DNA of 64,000 nt, taken from Dethiosulfatarculus sandiegensis. GTDB taxonomy: Bacteria > Desulfobacterota > Desulfarculia > Desulfarculales > Desulfarculaceae. Both the position numbers and the translations under genes were made by a program. The stretch lies in the NCBI RefSeq assembly GCF_000931935.2, contig NZ_AZAC01000017.1, forward strand, positions 99,048 to 163,047, in the 5' to 3' direction. This document shows positions 61,241-64,000 of this stretch, one piece after another (position 1 is the stretch's first letter; every line of letters starts with the position of its first letter). The notes under the pieces were generated by a model. The model saw only the letters and a list, made by a program, of their open reading frames with translations, ran no database searches and was not told the origin of the DNA.

Positions 61241-62092
61241 CTAAATTTTGAGCTTATCCAACCCGATCTCCCCGCATAAATAGGAACACCAGGCGGCATC
61301 GTCCTTTTCCAGCCTGGAGGGGAGGAGATCTCCTGTCATGGGTCCCACGGCATAGGCCGGTTTAGGGTCTTTTTTTGCAAGCACTTCCATGATCAGGTCC
61401 GAGACCACCCTTGGGCCCGGAATGGAGGCGGGGTCAGTCACCTGTTTTAAAAAGCCCATGGCCTTTTCATGCACCGGCTTGTATGCCTCGTCCGAGTCGG
61501 CCAACCAGGGGGAAAGAGCGCCCACCACCTGGCCGAACTCCGTGGCAATAGGGCCGGGCCTGATGGCAACCACCTTGATCCCAAAAGGAGCCACTTCGGC
61601 CCGCAAGGCATCGGTTATTGCCTCAAGGGCGTGTTTTGTGGAGGAATAAAAGCCGTTGGCCGGAAAAGTAAGTTTGCCGGAGATTGAGCTTAGATTGAAT
61701 ATCCAGCCGGATCTCGCCTTTCTCATGCCGGGAAGGCAGGCCTGGGTGAGCCTGATAAGGGAAAAACAGTTCACTTCATACATGCGCCGCACAGCATCCA
61801 GGGGAACCTCTTCCACCACACCGCGCACAGAATAACCGGCGTTGTTCACCAAAACCGAGATCGGTTTTTCCAACGATTTGATCTTACAACATAACTCTTC
61901 CACCTCTTCGGGTTTGCTTTGATCCAGTACATGGGTGGTTATGTCTTTAGAAAGAGATGCCAGGGAGCCAAGCCTGTCCCGGCGGCGTCCCAGGGCCATT
62001 ACCTCATAACCTTTTTGGGCAAGGCTGTGAACAGTCTCTTTACCAATACCACTGGTGGCGCCAGTGACCAGCGCAAGGGGTTTTGCCTGCAA
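61241..62092 (-). CDS. Short-chain dehydrogenase/reductase (SDR)
   Basis: A 283-residue classical SDR. ALVTGATSGIGKETV is the NAD(P)-binding G-x3-G-x-G. VLVNNAGYSVRG near 82, NLSSISGKLTF near 135 (catalytic Ser) and GFYSSTKHALEAI near 152 (Tyr-x3-Lys) complete the active site. The start is TTG 62092 with GGAGG seven bases upstream, and the first residues QAKPLALVTGA fit the family. The substrate is not evident; the enzyme resembles broad-range ketoreductases. It is monocistronic. Confidence 0.88.
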   Translation of the reverse strand: MQAKPLALVTGATSGIGKETVHSLAQKGYEVMALGRRRDRLGSLASLSKDITTHVLDQSKPEEVEELCCKIKSLEKPISVLVNNAGYSVRGVVEEVPLDAVRRMYEVNCFSLIRLTQACLPGMRKARSGWIFNLSSISGKLTFPANGFYSSTKHALEAITDALRAEVAPFGIKVVAIRPGPIATEFGQVVGALSPWLADSDEAYKPVHEKAMGFLKQVTDPASIPGPRVVSDLIMEVLAKKDPKPAYAVGPMTGDLLPSRLEKDDAAWCSYLCGEIGLDKLKI

Positions 62093-62770
62093 CTTTCAGC
62101 CTCCTGGTTTTGGTCTATGTAAAAAAGGCGGGGCCTTGTTTCTTTTCGCTGTAATAAGGGGAGCCGCCGTTTGTTTTGACTGTTTATTTAAGTGAAATGA
62201 AAGATAAATATGAAAAAATGAACCTGCTAAAAACGATTCTTTATTTCTGTGTTTGGAAGTTAACTGCTTCAAATATAAGTAAATTAGTTAAGAAACCACT
62301 TCGCTGGACCATGGTATCTCATTTAAGACGGCTCAGTCAATCATTGTGCCGTTAAGTTGAGGCGAAACGATAGGGATTAAGGGCAAATAACTTAAAATAT
62401 TAAAATAATTTCCGAGGTAATTTAAAATTTTTGTAAATTTAGTCTCCTTCTTTTTTCGCGTTTTGAAAAAGAGGTTTTTTGGGTATTCGCTTGCCTTTTC
62501 GCAATATTGGGCAAGGTCTGGGACGGACTGAGATCCTTATTGGCTGCCAATGTATTTTTTTGTGTATTTACTGAAAGTTATTAAGGGCTAATTGTTTTGT
62601 AACCGCCTTTTAATCTTTTTGTGAATTATCCGTGACTCTTTTGGCTTTTGTTTTTTCTAAAATCGGTGGTGCTTTTAAAGCATACAAAGACTTCCTTGCA
62701 AAGAGTATCCGGCAAAAAACCGGGCAATGGTTGACCCCGGTATACGAAAAACTGCTTTTTGGAGATTCAA
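62093..62770. other. AT-rich intergenic region upstream of the exported HD-domain gene
   Basis: 678 bp, markedly richer in A/T than its surroundings (especially 62190-62430). The only frame of note, 62197-62355 (52 codons), has no ribosome-binding site. It presumably contains promoters of the SDR gene and the HD-domain gene; I could not locate clear boxes. Confidence 0.45.
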
Positions 62771-63907
62771 ATGCCTGAAAAAACGATCGAACGCCGTTGT
62801 TTTCTGAAGTTGGGCCTGGCAGCGGGGGCTGTTGGCGCTGCCGCATTGGCCATGCCCAAATTTTCCCTGGCAGCTGTCAAAAGCATTAAATTCAGCGACT
62901 GCCAGGCAATGTCGCCTGTGAAAATGGCCGAAAATTCCAGGCTGGTAATGGATTCCTGGAAATACCTTAAAGCAACTGTGGAGACCATCAAAGACCCTGG
63001 GATCAGGAAAACCGTTAAGGAAATACTGGCTAACCCCGCGCCGACCCTGGCCGAAGACCTGATGGATGGCAAAAACAGAAAACAGGTCTATGGGGAGTTG
63101 AAAGCCAAGGGGTATGTGGAGAAGATCGCCTATGATCAATTTTTGCCTGCTGTCAATGATCCCGGCAGGTCTCCCTTTCCCTTTTATGCCGGTCCCGGTT
63201 CGGGCTATTCAAGCCACCATTCCTATCCCGGCGGCCTTGTCACCCACACCGCGGCCAATCTGGTGATTTCTCTTTCCATATATGATACTTACCGTAAAGT
63301 CTACGGCTTTGGCCTGAATCGGGACATGGTTATAACCTCCCAGGTTCTGCATGACCTGCACAAACCCTGGGTTTTTCAATGGGCTGAAGACGGTGAGTCC
63401 CGCACGGAATTGAGCTTGGCCGGAACCGGCGAACATCATTCTCTGAGTGTAGCGGAGTCTTTTAAGCGGGGGTTGCCTGCCGAGTTTTGTGTGGCCCAGG
63501 CCTGTGCCCATAATCACCCCGGTTTTCCCAAGGAAGAAGCCGGACCGGTTAACTGGATAACAACCGCCGGGATATTGCTCGGTATTGATCCCAGGGAAAA
63601 GGGACTTTTGTCCCCGGACGGCAAGACCCTTCCCCGACCCAGGCGCATGGAAAACTTTGTCTGCCATTTGGGCGACCACGACTGGATCTTGACCGTGCCT
63701 GCGGCCAAGTGGCTTATTCCGGTTTTACAAAGGATCGCTCAAGAGGAATACGGCCTTGAAAAATCGGATCTGAAGACAAAAAAATTCAATCAATTCAGGA
63801 ATTATGTCTTTTCCCAGGCCACTATCATGACCCTTTATGAGACATACAGCACCAAGGGTTACAAAGAACTTTTGGGTGTGGTCAAGGCAATGGTTGCCAA
63901 GGGGTAG
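62771..63907 (+). CDS. Tat-exported HD-domain (metal-dependent phosphohydrolase-like) protein
   Basis: 378 residues from the ATG at 62771, which has TTTGGAGATTCAA upstream. The N-terminus is a twin-arginine signal (TIERRCFLKLGLAAGAVGAA) ending near KFSLAAV. The mature part carries HD-type histidine clusters: GYSSHHSYPGGLVTHTAANL near 160, SQVLHDLHKPWVF near 198, GTGEHHSLSVAESF near 223, and ACAHNHPGFPKEE near 250. These give an H...HD...H pattern. HD hydrolases are normally cytoplasmic, so export is unusual. Tat use suggests a folded, cofactor-loaded protein. No lipobox is seen. The gene is followed by a strong terminator. Confidence 0.82.
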   Translation: MPEKTIERRCFLKLGLAAGAVGAAALAMPKFSLAAVKSIKFSDCQAMSPVKMAENSRLVMDSWKYLKATVETIKDPGIRKTVKEILANPAPTLAEDLMDGKNRKQVYGELKAKGYVEKIAYDQFLPAVNDPGRSPFPFYAGPGSGYSSHHSYPGGLVTHTAANLVISLSIYDTYRKVYGFGLNRDMVITSQVLHDLHKPWVFQWAEDGESRTELSLAGTGEHHSLSVAESFKRGLPAEFCVAQACAHNHPGFPKEEAGPVNWITTAGILLGIDPREKGLLSPDGKTLPRPRRMENFVCHLGDHDWILTVPAAKWLIPVLQRIAQEEYGLEKSDLKTKKFNQFRNYVFSQATIMTLYETYSTKGYKELLGVVKAMVAKG

Positions 63908-63918
63908 CGCTTGAAACC

Positions 63919-63962
63919 AAAAAACCGGGCAGGGAGCCTTAAGCGTCCTGCCCGGTTTTTTT
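63919..63962 (+). terminator. Intrinsic terminator of the HD-domain gene
   Basis: An AAACCGGGCAGG arm pairs with CCTGCCCGGTTT and is followed by a T-run, just past the stop codon. Confidence 0.85.
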
Positions 63963-64000
63963 ATGATTCGTTTATTTTCTTATCCCTTGATAATCCTCGG

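Noticed and set aside
62197..62355. 52-codon frame in the AT-rich gap before the HD-domain gene
   Set aside because: No ribosome-binding site; basic, low-complexity translation; no support.

Overview
The window looks like chromosome of a strictly anaerobic, sulfate-reducing Desulfobacterota (deltaproteobacterial) bacterium. The main evidence is an adenylylsulfate (APS) reductase pair aprBA followed by qmoAB. It is supported by a 2-hydroxyacyl-CoA-dehydratase-type activase, several radical SAM and Fe-S proteins, a corrinoid/methyltransferase cluster and a UGA-interrupted HesB/IscA gene that reads as a selenoprotein. I see no tRNA, rRNA, CRISPR array, transposase or prophage genes.

Layout. 1-7.1 kb: edge of a surface-polysaccharide cluster (flippase cut by the window edge, three GT4 and one GT2 glycosyltransferases) with an AEC transporter inserted. 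7.1-10.8 kb: SEC-C protein with a zincin-like motif, small zinc ribbon, TIGR03960-type radical SAM protein, small unknown protein. 10.8-13.7 kb: autotransporter disrupted by a 4-bp duplication and a stop. 14.2-14.6 kb: Sec-containing HesB. 14.9-21.5 kb: M20 peptidase, a 1539-residue protein of unknown function and another unknown. 21.7-25.7 kb: IspH-UbiA fusion overlapping a dihydrouridine synthase, then a radical SAM protein. 26-30.3 kb: giant acyl-CoA dehydratase activase.

30.8-37.1 kb: aprB-aprA, terminator pair, qmoA-qmoB, with no qmoC. APS reductase reduces APS to sulfite and Qmo links it to the quinone pool, so the missing membrane subunit must be elsewhere or replaced. 37.6-41.8 kb: a tight three-gene set: corrinoid protein, UROD-fold methyltransferase lacking the usual zinc cysteines, and a hybrid histidine kinase with a DUF1638-like N-terminus. 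I infer a methyl/corrinoid-sensing module. 42-45.4 kb: DUF6178-like protein, UbiE/MenG and an MBL-fold hydrolase, all overlapping. 45.5-49.3 kb: an isolated, fourfold-oversized FlgL-like protein built from internal repeats.

49.5-56.9 kb: minus-strand housekeeping genes (YkgJ-like, PHP phosphoesterase, REC-GGDEF, bifunctional nuclease, MiaB), a five-copy 37-bp hairpin repeat, rhomboid protease, small exported protein, NAD kinase. 57.5-63.9 kb: membrane/iron-sulfur-flavoprotein/SCP2 fusion, outer-membrane barrel, carboxymuconolactone-decarboxylase-like protein, SDR and a Tat-exported HD-domain protein. Intergenic hairpins mark most convergent boundaries.
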